64,000 nt of DNA, taken from Massospora cicadina (Eukaryota > Entomophthoromycota > Entomophthoromycetes > Entomophthorales > Entomophthoraceae). This document shows, piece by piece, positions 22,180 to 33,414 of the stretch; the first letter of the stretch is position 1; each line of letters begins with the position of its first letter. The position numbers and the translations under genes are program-made. The stretch is taken from the NCBI GenBank assembly GCA_022478985.1, contig JAKSZP010014888.1, positions 1 through 64,000 of the forward strand, read 5' to 3'. The notes beneath the pieces are model-generated. The model worked only from the letters and a program-made list of their open reading frames with translations. It was not told the origin of the DNA and ran no database searches.

Positions 22180-23290
22180 TGACATCTTGCAATCTTAACA
22201 ATTATAAAGAGAAGTTGCCAGGATGAAACAAGTTTCAAATATCATTTCCAGTGACTAATCTTTGAAATTATTGGTGTTTTTATTTACCATCATTTTATAT
22301 AAATTTCTGTTAATTTTTGAAATGATTAGTAGAATTTTTGTTTCAGGAGTATAAATTATTATCATAAAAATAAAAGTTCCCTGATTTATCAGATATGATT
22401 GATAAAATCTTATTTTTATATCATTTTTATGTCAGACTTCAAATTGTAGATTAGATATTACTAAGTTAAGGTATTAGTCTCAGATCACAGATGACTGTCA
22501 ACAAAATGATTGGTGGCTTCTTAGCTATATATCATTTCTTCATCAGTTTTGGATCATTGATCAGTTGTTAATCAGTTGATTTAATGAATTCAATTGATTT
22601 TGGTTTTGTATCTGGCAGTTTTTGGTTAATTTGGCAGTAGTTTCAGTTTGCATTTGCCAAGCAGATATATTTGATTGATCTGATAATTTAATTGATTTTG
22701 GTAAGTGGTTGGAAATTTTGAATTGATATGTTCAATTGGTTTAGGGTAAATTGTTGGTGGTTTATGGTTGATTTGATAAGCTCTAATAGTTTTGGTTGAT
22801 GAGTAGTAGGTTTTGGTTACTTCAATAGACTCAGTTTGGGTTTGGTTAAGTGGTAAGTGGTTTTTTGTTGATTCAATAGATATAAAAAGTTATGGCAGAT
22901 TGTTTAGTGGTTATAGTTGATTTGATAAGCTTAATTGGTTTTGGGTATCAGTTTGCTAATATTTTTTTGATTTAGGTGGGTATATTTTTATTTGGCCAAA
23001 TGGTTGGCAATTTTTAGTTGATTTGATAAGTTTAGGTTTGGCTAAGTGCTTTTTGGTTGATTTAATAAGTTCAATAGGTTATAGCCAAGTGTTTAGTATT
23101 TTGGTTGATTTAATATTTTCAGTGGCTTTAACTATGACTAAGTGGTTGGTGTTTTTTTATTAATTTGATAGGGCAATTAATTTAGCTGAGTGGTTGAAGG
23201 ATTTTGGTTAAAATTGATAAGTACAATGAGCTTGACCAAGTGGTTGGTGTTTATCTTCAGATATAAAATATAAAGCAATGATTCAAATTA
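22180..23290. repeat. Degenerate family Z internal repeats
   Basis: From about 22,560 to 23,250 the sequence is built from imperfect units of about 45-60 bp. The recurring phrases are TTGGTTGATTTGATAAG, TTCAATTGGTTTTGG and AAGTGGTTGGTG. It reads as the reverse complement of the units in the Z copy at 27.7-29.3 kb. No gene is visible. The first 350 bp are plain AT-rich DNA. Confidence 0.6.
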
Positions 23291-24110
23291 TCTGGTAAGC
23301 TATAAACACTGTAGCAAAGCATGGTATCTGGATGCTAGTTATATCTACTTAATAAAAAACTTTACTGACTGATCGATGTACTGACTGACATCTGAAACCT
23401 TCAAGTCTGATAGGGTCAATCTATTTGGGTGAGTGGGTGAGAATTGGTGAATAATATCAAATCTGAAATTATTAAGCCTGATGGGTTCAATTTACAAGCT
23501 TGCACTGGCACAGCTAAAGCTGTGCCTCTGATACACTATGAGCCCCATTTATCTTTGAAAAAACTATCATTTGTCCCACTTGGACTAACAGCTTTGCTGT
23601 TGCCCTCATGCTCTGTGAGCTAAATCTATTACTATTAAATAACTCAAAAATTAGCTCTGAGGTTCAATATACTAAAGTATTATAGTATAATACCATAAAA
23701 ACTATCATCTATGCCACTTGGACTAACAGCTTTGCTGTTGCTCTCAGCCTGTGAACTAACTTATTATTATAAAAATTAACTCTGACCATCTCTCTAGGGT
23801 CCAAATTACTAAAACAGTATTGTTTGATACCATAAAAGCTATCACTTGTGCCACACATATAATATAATACTTAAAAACTATTTTTTTTAGTACTAGATGG
23901 TCCCAAAATACTTAAAAACTATTATTTATTCCACTTGGACTTAAAGCTTTGCTGTTACCCTCATAACCTGTGAGTAACTTATTAATATTTTTAAAATCTC
24001 TGAGCAATGTGCTAAATATCAAAACACCTATCATATTGAGGTATAGTACCATAAAAGCTATCAGTTGTGGCACTCTGACTAACAGATTTGCAATTGCCCA
24101 TGAAGCCAGA
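23291..24110. repeat. Tandem-like array with ACAGCTTTGCTGTT core
   Basis: Units of roughly 135-145 bp recur at about 23,565, 23,700, 23,915 and 24,047. Each carries the phrase CACTTGGACTAACAGCTTTG or a variant, and AAAACTATCATYTRTGCCAC before it. The left part (23,300-23,480) holds the reverse complement of the Z terminal motif GCTTTGCTAC and a TTTGGGTGAGTGGGTGAGAA unit also found at 40.4-40.6 kb. One ultrashort retroposon interrupts the array at 23,883. Confidence 0.6.
23883..23906 (-). mobile_element. Ultrashort retroposon 1 (24 bp)
   Basis: Six T's, then TAGTACTAGATGGTCCC, lie between two perfect copies of AATACTTAAAAACTATT (23,866-23,882 and 23,907-23,923). On the minus strand this is the end of an unknown element, GGGACCATCTAGTACTA, plus an oligo-A tail. 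Three other insertions in the window end identically. Confidence 0.8.
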
Positions 24111-24518
24111 AAAATAGTAGCATAACTCTAAATAATAAAATTTATACTTTAATTAAGCTTACAAACTCAAGTAAACTGATCATAAGCAACATGATCAAGT
24201 GCCTTAATACAAATAAAATATATTTAGTCAGGGAAGCTGATTTAACTGATTTATAGTAGAGATGAATTAAATATATTTCAGTACAATTCACACTTTAAAA
24301 AAGCAAACACTTTTTAAAGTTATAATAAACTTAAAGCAATATAAATAGTGTAATATTAGATAAATTATAAATATGGTTAGATTTTTAGAATATTAAAAAT
24401 TTTAAAAACTCAGTATAATAAAACATATTACCAAGCTATCACTTCTTGCTAGTAATAAATTGTTTTAAAGTTAAATTTTAGTAGCTAGAAAAATAATAAA
24501 CCCTTATTTTGATAGTAT

Positions 24519-24798
24519 CTATTTAACTGAGGCAAGCTGACCAGGGGACAGGCATTACCAAAAGAAAGAAATGACATGAAACCTGAACAGGGTCAACTCC
24601 ATTGAAGAAAGTTTTTCCACCTCCAGATTGGGACTCAAATTTTTTTGGTTACATCATGAGTAAGGTTTTCGTGTTATTAGACCTACTACCACCAATAGCT
24701 TCCTCTGGCTGGCACCCCAATCGATGTGCAAAGGGTGGGAATCAAACCTGCAACCTTCAGGTTGGTAGCTGTATGCCCTTACTGACTCACCCTCCACC
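24519..24798 (-). mobile_element. SINE-B, tRNA-derived
   Basis: The element is 280 bp, flanked by a perfect 18-bp duplication CCCTTATTTTGATAGTAT (24,501-24,518 and 24,799-24,816). On the minus strand a tRNA-like head starts GGGTGGAGGGTGAGTCAGTA (A-box region) with the B box GGTTTGATTCCC. It ends in CTGTCCCCTGGTCAGCTTGC and CTCAGTTAAATAG. The end closely matches the 3' end of the ORF1-only element at 45.7 kb. Confidence 0.85.
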
Positions 24799-24816
24799 CC
24801 CTTATTTTGATAGTAT

Positions 24817-25780
24817 TAGTAACTATATATGATAACAAATAGAATATAATAAAATCAAAAATAAAATTACTATCTTAAATTAGATTTATTAAAAAGATTA
24901 AAACTTACCTTAAACCAAATAATAAATATAGTTAAAACAGATAGTTTAAGCTGAGATAAAAATCAATAACTTTACTAAAAATATTACCAAGCAGAAAACA
25001 AACCTCACCTTAAAAAGATATTCATAACTATATCAGGCAATTATAGATGGGTAAATCAAAAACATACTCACCAAAACTAATTTATCACCACCAAAGGCTT
25101 ACAATGAAAAGATACTGATCATTTCAGATTTCAAATGGTCATACTGAAGCCAAGCACCTAGTAAAGCATCAAAATTAAATGCATTAGTTTATAAAATAAG
25201 TAAACTATCAAAAATTACTTTAAAAATATCAATGACTACATCAGATTATAGATGTTATACTGGAAGCAAATATTTAGCAAAGTAAAACATCAGTACCTTT
25301 AGTTTTGAAGAATGTAAAATTATCAAAAGGTTTAAAACAAAATGAAATTGATTTACATATCAGAACTAAAATATTTATGCTTACATTGGTGATGAGACCA
25401 TAATTCTGCAATTTAATTGATAAAGTTATTTATAAAAATAAATAGTTATTACTAAGTAACCTTTAAACTTTATTATCATGATGAGTTAAATTAAAAGATG
25501 TCTGGCCTACCTATAAATATGATTGCTATTTATATATTTATTAATAACATTGATAAAAGCATCAGATAGTCAATCTATAGTATAATAGTATAATAGTAAG
25601 TCATACTTCATACTTATCAGTGAAGCTTGGATTTAATATGATTTTATTGGTTGAAAAAATGTGGGTAAGTTACAAATATGAAGATACAAATTGATTTGAA
25701 ATATCTGGTATCAAATCATCTATATAAATGTTAAATATTTAGAATTGGAGAATTTTTTACCTAATTTTTAGGATACTCTG
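24817..25780. other. AT-rich non-coding stretch
   Basis: No gene, terminal repeat or strong tandem repeat is visible. There are loose recurrences of phrases such as AAACATCAG and AAATATTTAGCAAAG, suggesting old diverged repeats. Confidence 0.4.
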
Positions 25781-26588
25781 ATTATCCCAAAATGATCTAC
25801 ATTAGAGTGGGGTACATATTATTAAATTAAAACTAAAACCATTTCTATCAGATTAGATTGATTAGATAATGATAGATCATATAATAGTAAAATTTATCCA
25901 ATTGGCTACAAAAATTTAGGCTAAAACTCTTCATATTAGTCTAAACTAAAGTTATTTTTAATCAGATTAGATTAATTTGATAACAATTACTTATTATACT
26001 AATGGATTTTTCCAAATATTATGTGCAATAAAATTTAATACTCTAAATACTCAATTTAAACTAAACTATTTCAATCAGATTAGATCATTTAAATAACGTT
26101 AAGCATCATTTATACTAATAAAATTTATCTGATTGGCTTCTTATGGTATAAATTAAAACCTTAAACTTTAGTTTTAGATCAAAACTAAAGTCATCTTAGT
26201 CAGATTATATTGATTGATTTTAAATCATCATTTTTATAAAATTTATCCTATTAACTGTATTTAATTAGTTTAAAGCTTTAAATATACATTAAATCTATTC
26301 TAATCAGATTAATTGATTATATAATTTATACTTATAAATAAAATTCATTAATTGGCTGAATTTATATTTTAGTATAAAATAATTTAGATCAAAGCTTACC
26401 ACTTTTAATCAGATTAGATCATTTAGGTTAGCTAAATCATCAAACATATATAATTTATCCAATTGGCTGCATTTGATATATTTTAAAACTCTAAATTTAG
26501 ATTAAAACTTACCATTCTAATCATATTAGATCAATTAGATTATGTTAAATTATCACAATTATAATTTTATCTGATTGACTGCATTTAA

Positions 26589-26741
26589 ACTATTTCGAGG
26601 TGGGTTGACCTTGGGACAAATATACTACACCAAGAATGTTTTTTATTTCTAGCCAGTACAGGTTTCGAACTCAAAACCTGCACTAGGAGTGGAAGCAGTT
26701 TTACCTGCTCAACTAACCACCCTTTTTTAAGATGGCGAGGT
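26589..26741 (-). mobile_element. SINE-C, short tRNA-derived element
   Basis: On the minus strand the head reads GGGTGGTTAGTTGAGCAGGT (A box), with the B box GAGTTCGAAACC spaced as in a tRNA. The body is short and ends GGTCAACCCACCTCGAAATA. The tail matches the SINE-A tail (GGTCGGCCCACCTCGAATAA). Flanks ACTGCATTTAA (26,578-26,588) and ACTGTATTTAA (26,742-26,752) form a probable 11-bp duplication with one mismatch. Confidence 0.75.
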
Positions 26742-26962
26742 ACTGTATTTAAGAGCAGTGTTGAAATCATCTTGAGTTGAATCTGGTTTGGAAACCAAAT
26801 TAGTTTATAAGGTCTTTATGCATTTAATATAGTTTAAAACTTAATTTTTAGAATCAGATTAGATCAATATATAAATAAATTTATGTTATTGTATTAAAAA
26901 AAGTTAATCTGATAAGTGACATCAATAATATTTTATTGGAGAAGTGAAAAATATATTTTATC

Positions 26963-26976
26963 ACCATCTAGTACTA
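26963..26976 (+). mobile_element. Ultrashort retroposon 2 (14 bp plus tail)
   Basis: ACCATCTAGTACTA followed by A's lies between two copies of AAAAATATATTTTATC (26,947-26,962 and 26,977-26,992). The uninterrupted sequence GGAAAATATATTTTATCTAT exists in the neighbouring satellite unit at about 27,234, giving a direct empty-site comparison. Confidence 0.8.
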
Positions 26977-27559
26977 AAAAATATATTTTATCTATGGTGA
27001 ATCTATTTTACAATATTATTTTAATGGATTAGAACTTATCTTTCTAATCAGATAAATCAATTAGATTATGTTAAATCATCACAATTATAATTTTATCTGA
27101 TTGGCTGCATTTTGTATAGTTTGAAAACTTAATTTTTAGAATCATATTAGATCAATATGTAAATAAAGTTATGCTATTGTATTAAAAAGGATAAATCTGA
27201 TAGGTGGCATCAATAATATTTTATTGAAGAAGTGGAAAATATATTTTATCTATGGTGAATTTATTTTACAATATAGTTTTACTACATTTTATCTATTCTG
27301 TGGAAAATCTGCTTTAGTATATAATTTTAATATAATAAGTAATAGTTTTATCTGTGGAGAATATAGTTTATAGTATAATCTTAAATAAATTTATAAGCAA
27401 TTTTCATTATATTGGGAAATTAGATAATATAATTTATATATGGAGATTCCTATTTATATATTTATAATTGATTAAATCTGATAGGTAGTATCATTTATGA
27501 TTATTGAAAAATCATTAAATAGATCTGATAGGCAGTATCATTCACAATTATTGGAAGGT

Positions 27560-27680
27560 TGGAGAATATATTTTATATAGTGAGAATCTAGTTTATATAT
27601 ATAATTTTACAAATACTCCGATTATCTAGTTTATATATATAGTTTTACAAATACTCCGAATATCTAGATTATATATATAC
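27560..27680. repeat. Short tandem array, units of about 40 bp
   Basis: Two to three units of TTTTACAAATACTCCGA(A/T)TATCTAG followed by (TA)n. The same unit forms a longer array at 39,826-40,105. It abuts the start of a Z copy. Confidence 0.65.
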
Positions 27681-28249
27681 TAGCGGAGTTACCCGTGCTT
27701 CGCTACGGTTTCTATAGAATTTCAGGTGATTCGAATTGATTAATTTAGATTTTATATATAGTTAAGCAATAACTACTCGGCCAAATCCAATTGCTCAATC
27801 GAAGCAACCAAAACCACCAACCACTCAGCTAAAACTAACTGAACTTATCAAATCACCCAAAAACTAATCACCCCCAAAGCTAAATTGTATCCTGTCGATT
27901 CAACCAAAAACCATCAAACCACTCAGCCAAGGAAAATAAATATATCAAATCAATCAGATTCTAAATTATTAGTTTTTATATTGGTAGATAGCTATCAATA
28001 AGTTCAGAAACCATTAAACCTATTAAAAATTCAAACCTCCAACCACTTAGCTAAAATCAATAAAGCCTGCCAAATTAACTAAACCATCAATCACTTACCT
28101 GAAACTATTGAGCCTATCGAATCAACTAAAAAATAAACCACTACTCAGCAAAAACCAATTATGGAACTTACAACAGCCAAAAACTACCAACCCCTTATCA
28201 AAAACCTATGAAAAAATCGAATTAAATGAATATGAAAATACCCAGCCAA

Positions 28250-28272
28250 TGGGACCATCTAGTACTAAAAAG
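28250..28272 (+). mobile_element. Ultrashort retroposon 3 (23 bp)
   Basis: TGGGACCATCTAGTACTAAA plus AAG lies between two perfect copies of AAATACCCAGCCAA (28,236-28,249 and 28,273-28,286). It has the same 3' end as the other three ultrashort insertions. Confidence 0.8.
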
Positions 28273-28701
28273 AAATACCCAGCCAAATTGCTATATAATT
28301 ATATTAGAAATATATGTTCTAGATCTTAAATAGAACTGATATTTAAATTTATATGATTATTTTAAATAATTACATATTGGCATTCCGTTCCCAAACTTTA
28401 TAGAATACTTGTGCCAAGGTTGGTGATTTTTTGGTTATTTGCTCGAGATAATGCATCCGGTATAAATAAATAAACAGAATGATAGTTTTGTAAAGAAAAG
28501 TTTGGCTAATTCTTGTTGATACCCGGTTTAGCGCAGATTTATTTTTGAGCTTTAAGTTTACCTGATGATCCTAATCAATTCTTTTTTATATTTGTAGATG
28601 GTTATCGATAATATTAAAAAATCAAATTATATTGAATCAATATAAAGTTACCAACCATTCAGCCATACCCAATTAAGACTATCGAATTAACTAAACCACT
28701 T

Positions 28702-28878
28702 GACGCACCAATGCCCCGAACCGAGATAGCGAATAGCAAAGGCGGTCCATGGAGTTCCTGGCCTATCATACGCCGCGCGTGGAGGTTTTCCGGATTTTAT
28801 CCTCCTTTCCCATACATTCGATTTCCCTTAATCGGTGCGGTATCCTCCCCAGGTCGGCCCACCTCGAATAAAATAAAT
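28702..28878 (+). mobile_element. SINE-A copy 3, 5'-truncated
   Basis: 177 bp starting in the body of the SINE (GACGCACCAATGCCCCGAAC) and ending CCCACCTCGAATAAAATAAA. The flanking 15-bp duplication is TTAACTAAACCACTT (28,687-28,701 and 28,879-28,893). Truncation at the 5' end with an intact 3' tail is the usual result of target-primed reverse transcription. Confidence 0.9.
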
Positions 28879-29341
28879 TTAACTAAACCACTTAGCTAAA
28901 ATAATTAGATTAAAAATCAACCAATCACCAACCGCTTCATAACCAAAACTAAATGTATTGAAACAACCAAAATCACCAACCACTTACCAAAACCAATTAA
29001 ATTATCGAATCAACCAATCAGTAACTTCTTTATTAAAATCGTTAAGCTTAATCAACCCAAGTCCACTAACCGCTCAACAAAACCATTTGAACTATCGAAT
29101 AAACCGAATATCAAACTTCTCGGCCATAACAATATACCGATTTCCATTAAAAACATATAAAATTTTAACTTGTTACATATAAAACTTTTTATTTTACTAT
29201 AAAAATTAAAAATCAGACTTCGAGGTACACACGGACCCCCTCCCGTCCACCTATAGCCAAATTTTCAGAGCTTTACATGCTCTAGTTTTGGCTGGGCATC
29301 GCACACACAAACACACACACATTTGCTTTTATATATATAGA

Positions 29342-29500
29342 TAAGTGTCTGAAATAGAGCTTGTAAGATTTGATTACAGACAGACAGAATTGACAGTGAG
29401 TTTAAGAAAAATGTATAAAAAATGATTACCCCAGGATTTGAACAACTGACCTTTTATAGAGTTGAAGTTTAGAGCCAAAAGCTGAGCCAATTATGCTAGA
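29342..29500 (-). mobile_element. tRNA-like SINE fragment (SINE-D), target of LINE-W copy 2
   Basis: On the minus strand the sequence reads TCTAGCATAATTGGCTCAGC and continues with a B box TTGTTCAAATCC about 50 bp later, followed by a short AT-rich body. It lacks the intact acceptor stem expected of a functional tRNA gene. LINE-W copy 2 inserted at its 5' edge and duplicated TGAGCCAATTATGCTAGA. Confidence 0.5.
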
Positions 29501-29519
29501 TTTTTTTAAAAACTCCATA

Positions 29520-29525
29520 CTTTAT
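29520..29525 (-). terminator. Polyadenylation signal of LINE-W
   Basis: AATAAA on the minus strand, about 20 bp before the oligo-A tail that marks the 3' end at 29,501-29,507. This fits a polyadenylated LINE transcript. Confidence 0.7.
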
Positions 29526-29717
29526 TAAAATAAAAATTTAAGGGAAAGTAAAGGGGAGGGAGGTATACAGGCAATTCGCCAAGAGTAAAAGGATGGGGTT
29601 CAGGCCACTAGAGTTCTAGCACCTCCGACCATTGTTGATCAGCAATTGCCATCACTAGCCATGGTTCTAGCATCATCAGGCTTACAGGCCATTCTATTTT
29701 CAGTTGATTAGTAGCTT

Positions 29718-29763
29718 TTTTTTAGTACTAGATGGTCCCAACCCAAGGGGGATTCATCGATGT
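29718..29763 (-). mobile_element. Ultrashort retroposon 4 (46 bp), in LINE-W 3' region
   Basis: Six T's, TAGTACTAGATGGTCCC and 23 further bases lie between two perfect copies of AGTTGATTAGTAGCTT (29,702-29,717 and 29,764-29,779). It is the longest of the four and shows more of the source element's 3' end (minus strand: ATCGATGAATCCCCCTTGGG next to the shared end). It postdates LINE-W copy 2. Confidence 0.82.
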
Positions 29764-30430
29764 AGTTGATTAGTAGCTTCATTGCATGCAATGAGCAATC
29801 CAGTGGGGAAAGCCAAATGTGCAGCTTTATAACACCTGGAGATTATGCACAAAAATTTTGAGATCTGATGGAGCTGATCAGAAATAATCCAAATGGTCTT
29901 CAATACCAAACCTCTGTGATGGGGGCGCTCATTACTCAAAACCTTGGCAACGAGTGCACAGTGAATTACCCATACACAATAATGGTAAATGAAGGCTCAT
30001 AGTTAGATCGGAGCCATTCTCAGGGTTTTTGTAAAAAAGGTCCTGCGATGTATATATACCCGGTGGCAAATATTTGCCTGATAGGATGTAATGCATTGTG
30101 GACCAGTATTTTTTGAACATGGCATATTCATAATAACAGTGTGCTATGTCTGCTTCTGGTTTGGTGCATATGGGGCATTCTTTGTGCTGGTAATACAGCC
30201 CAATTTGAATGCCCAATTTAGGATCTGCCGGGTTACTGAACGCTGTTTGGCTGTAACCAAGCAGGAGTTCAGGCCCAAAATCAACTCCTTCATTGGGTAG
30301 TTGGTGTTGTGGCTTTTGGTAGTCCAGTCATTTAGAATTTGTGGACAGGTGGGCAGATTGCACCCCAGTTTTGGAAGCAGATCCCCATATTCTATCAGCA
30401 TTAATTTGTACCTTATTCTGATCAACTTAG
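29760..30430 (-). pseudogene. LINE-W copy 2 ORF2: C-terminal region with zinc motif
   Basis: Frames 30,144-30,425 and 29,932-30,216 overlap at one frameshift. They contain ECPICTKPEADIAHCYYEY (about 30,118-30,180), a C-x2-C...H-x4-C-type motif typical of the zinc-binding region after the RT thumb in many non-LTR elements. No RNase H catalytic pattern is recognisable downstream. Confidence 0.7.
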
Positions 30431-30759
30431 TTGTATGTTTGTCAGCTACTTGGTTACACTTCTCCCAGCTTATAGCAGAAATTATTATGGAATTATGCGC
30501 TTCAACGTCCCTCTGAATTTGGTCAGCCTCTCAGTCTGATTGCTCAAATGACCACCCACCCTAGTGCACAGCCCAATTACATAGTTGCCAATAGTGTGGG
30601 GCACCTTTTTGGGAGGTTATCTGTGGGTGGTTTGCCATCCATTCACATATTGATCAGGGTGAGACTGGCTCTTGGAGGCCTTGGGCTCTTGCCCAGTTCA
30701 CACCCCATGCTAGGGTTGGAAGCGCATGTATATCTGTGTTAGCTTCAGAAATGACTTTC

Positions 30760-32205
30760 CTATATGTGCTGGGTGTGAGATTCAAAGTCCAGGAGGCCCA
30801 TGCCTCCTTTGTTCTTTGGTTTTGATAGGGCTTCCAGTGGCATCAGTACCATCTTTGCCTTGAACCACAGAAAAGTTTGGAGCATTGACCTGATTTTCTT
30901 CTCTAAGTTTAGGCTCATTGGCAGCACATGAGCAACATACACAACTTTGAGAAGATGAAAATATTTATTGCCTGCACTTTCTCCTTGAGGCATAGTCTGG
31001 TTCTTTTCCAGCATGCCATTCATATTGATAAGCTTGACAATACTTCTTGTTCAGTCTCCAGTACCACTGGTCCCTTGTCATTGAAGAGTATCCTGTGGTA
31101 TCAGACTATCTGGGAGCTCATAATTGGTATTATGTCAGTTGGCAGGCTGAAGCTCGGGTTGCCAATCCTCATCACTGAGGTTTTTGCCAAATTGATTTTT
31201 GCATTTGATGCGAGCTGATAGAGGTTTAATAGTTCCTCAGCACCCTGGAGGTCAGTTGAGGAGCTTATTCCTACTACCGTATCATCAGCAAATGCTAGCA
31301 TCTTCAGTGGCATTTGGTTATAGTGGACTAAACCCCAGAGCTTTGCATCCGCTGCTACCAGTAGAATGTTGGCTGCAAAGTTGAAGAGTATTGGTGACAT
31401 AGGGTTGCCTTGGTGGAGGCCTTGCCCAACAGGGATTTTGTTGGTTGTGATATCTGCAACCATAACCTTTGTTACCAGGCCTGAGTACAGCGTCGTTATC
31501 CATGCTCAAAACGTGTCAGGGATGCCAACCATCTTTAGTGCCTCATGTAGGAATGACCATGCTACTCAGTCATATCCTTTTCCATGTCGAGGAACATAAG
31601 GTCCCCTTGTTTGATGCCCCTCATATCCTGGAGTATGCTCTGGACTGAACCAATGCTGTCCCATATACTAAACCTTTGATGAAGCTGTGCTGGGCACTAT
31701 GGAGTGTGCATGGTGCTGTTGCCATCAGACATTTAGATAGGATGCGCGTGAGCAGTTTATAATTGGCATTTGATAGTGCAATTTAGCACCAGTTCCAAAG
31801 TTGGCATCTGAGGCCTTTTTTGTACAGAATTACAATTCAGGTCTCATGGCCTCCCAGAATTTGTTTGCCATTGTGCAAACAGTGGTTAAAGAGGGCTTTG
31901 AGCTCTGGTGTGATGCGGTCTCAGAATATGCTGTTTATTTCTGCACACATATTGTTGGGGCCTGGTGCTTTCATTCTTGGCAACTCCTTTAGCGCCCTCT
32001 TAACTTCATTGATAGAGATTTTGGAGGATATCTTGGCAACGTCTTCTGGCATACAGCCACCCAGTGCCATCTTGGCCAGGTCAATAAGGGTTTTTGTCAC
32101 CAATTTGCTTGTTTCTCTTTGTTGGAAGAGATTGCCATAAAAAAGTTTGACCTTGCACTTGATTGTTTTAGGGTCTGATGATACTTCCCCTTCCACTGTC
32201 TCCAC
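30760..32205 (-). pseudogene. LINE-W copy 2 ORF2: reverse transcriptase
   Basis: The segment 31,101-31,463 carries the uninterrupted blocks GLHQGNPMSPILFNFAAN and LAFADDTVVGI; catalytic F-A-D-D is at 31,281-31,292. The segment 31,921-32,205 holds the fingers region (LDLAKMALGGCMPEDVAK and RMKAPGPNN, the latter like the GPDGI-type block). The segment 30,760-31,023 holds the thumb region. Frameshifts occur between the segments. It performs target-primed reverse transcription in intact relatives. Confidence 0.87.
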
Positions 32206-32599
32206 TTCCTGTACCCTAGCCTTAGTTCAAATTTCCTTGAGGTGTTTCAGGCCCTCTTTGGTCATCATCCCCGCTAGGCTCTGATATTGGTAAGTTGCAT
32301 TGGTCCATCTCTCTAAGTCTTGCTTTATCATTATGGCCCAATACTTTTTGTGTGTTGTTTGGTACTCACTCCACCAGTCTTCGCTGTTCCAGTGGGTGAG
32401 CCTCACCCTTTCTAATTTAGACTTCAGTTGCTTTATGGCAGCTATCCGCTTGTAGGAGGTCACTTTTTTGAACTTCATACTATTGTGTTCATTTTTGCTC
32501 TGATTCAGGTCCACCATTCTAGCGGGTCCAACTCTGGGAAGTTGTCCAGATGCGCTACCAGTCAATCCAGTCCCGCGCCAACCATTTGGCGCCAATCCC

Positions 32600-33414
32600 G
32601 TTCCTCAGCGTGGCTGGTGCCAGTTGCCACTCGTGGTTTCTCAGAGGTTTATCAAGTCAATCTCCACCTGGATGACCATGTGGTTGCTTTCAGCATTTAT
32701 GCTAACCTCACTGTTGGACATCATTGGCCTGAGGTCTGATTATATGAGGATGTAATCTAAACGTGATCCTGACAGTGAGGATCTGGCAGCATTGTATGAC
32801 CACCACATTATATTGGCTGGGTCATCATTCTCTTCATCAACTGTTAGGCATATCCCCAATTTGACTAGGTAATCAAGCATCTCATCAGCTTTACTGTTGG
32901 GACATTCTCTCATTGGTTATGTATCCTGGCTCACATTCATCCAACAGTTCAGGTTACCTGCTATTATGGTCATTGCTTCAGATGGTACTTCCACTAAAAA
33001 ACCAAAAAAAGTTTTTGTGGAGCTTCGGTGGGGTGTAGACTGCTACCGCTCATATGCTCCTGCCAGTGTCTCTGTTTTTAGCCATTGCTATTAAGATCCT
33101 ACCAGTGTGAGTTTCTTCCACAAATTCCAAGTCTATTTTCTTATCCATTGTGACTATTGCCATGTGGTCCATCCATAGGGCTTGGTAGCCTATCTGGCAG
33201 GACCATGGGTGGTTTTTTGTGTTGCAGTTCAAGCTTGGCACCATTTCCTTTTGGTTACCAGCTTGTGTTTCTCAAATAAAATTAGGTCAATATTATTATT
33301 AGTTTTTAAATAAGCTTTTTCTTGCTCCTCATTTGTATGCTCGCCATCCTCCAGGCATTTGTAGTCACAATCCTCATTTCCAGCTGCCCAACCCACAGGT
33401 ATGAGGTTTAGCAT
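32600..33414 (-). pseudogene. LINE-W copy 2 ORF2: APE-type endonuclease and ORF2 start
   Basis: ORF2 probably starts at the ATG at 33,414 (MLNLIPVG), soon after ORF1 ends. NNIDLILFEKHKL near 33,270 corresponds to the IxLxQE(T/H) block of APE endonucleases, and DHMAIVTMDKK near 33,150 to the next strand. Frameshifts follow, and the GDLN and LDYIL blocks are disrupted here but clear in copy 1. Confidence 0.75.

Larger units (their letters stand above)
25781..27200. repeat. Diverged satellite, units of about 110 bp
   Basis: Units centred on AATCAGATTAGATYRATTAGAT recur near 25,845, 25,960, 26,075, 26,200, 26,305, 26,410, 26,520, 26,860, 27,045 and 27,140. They are followed by TTTATCYRATTGGCTGCATTT about 45 bp later in most units. 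The larger gap after 26,520 holds a SINE. The unit at 26,940 holds an ultrashort retroposon; the paralogous unit at 27,229 keeps the empty site. Confidence 0.65.
27678..29341 (+). repeat. Family Z copy, near complete
   Basis: It starts ACTAGCGGAGTTACCCGTGC followed by TTCGCTACGGTTTC, next to a (TA)n run. It ends in CACACACACATTTGC and (TA)n at 29,341. Between are about 1.3 kb of degenerate units built on ACCAACCACTYAGCTAAAAC and TTGAACTTATCAAATCAA. It is interrupted by ultrashort retroposon 3 and SINE-A copy 3. No coding capacity is visible. The ends recur at 20.2, 38.7, 41.2, 61.7 and 63.0 kb. The mobilisation mechanism is unknown. Confidence 0.6.

Noticed and set aside
28108..28329. ORF of 73 codons in the family Z copy
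   Set aside because: Low-complexity Asn/Lys/Thr composition arising from the AACCA-rich repeats, and it spans an inserted retroposon.
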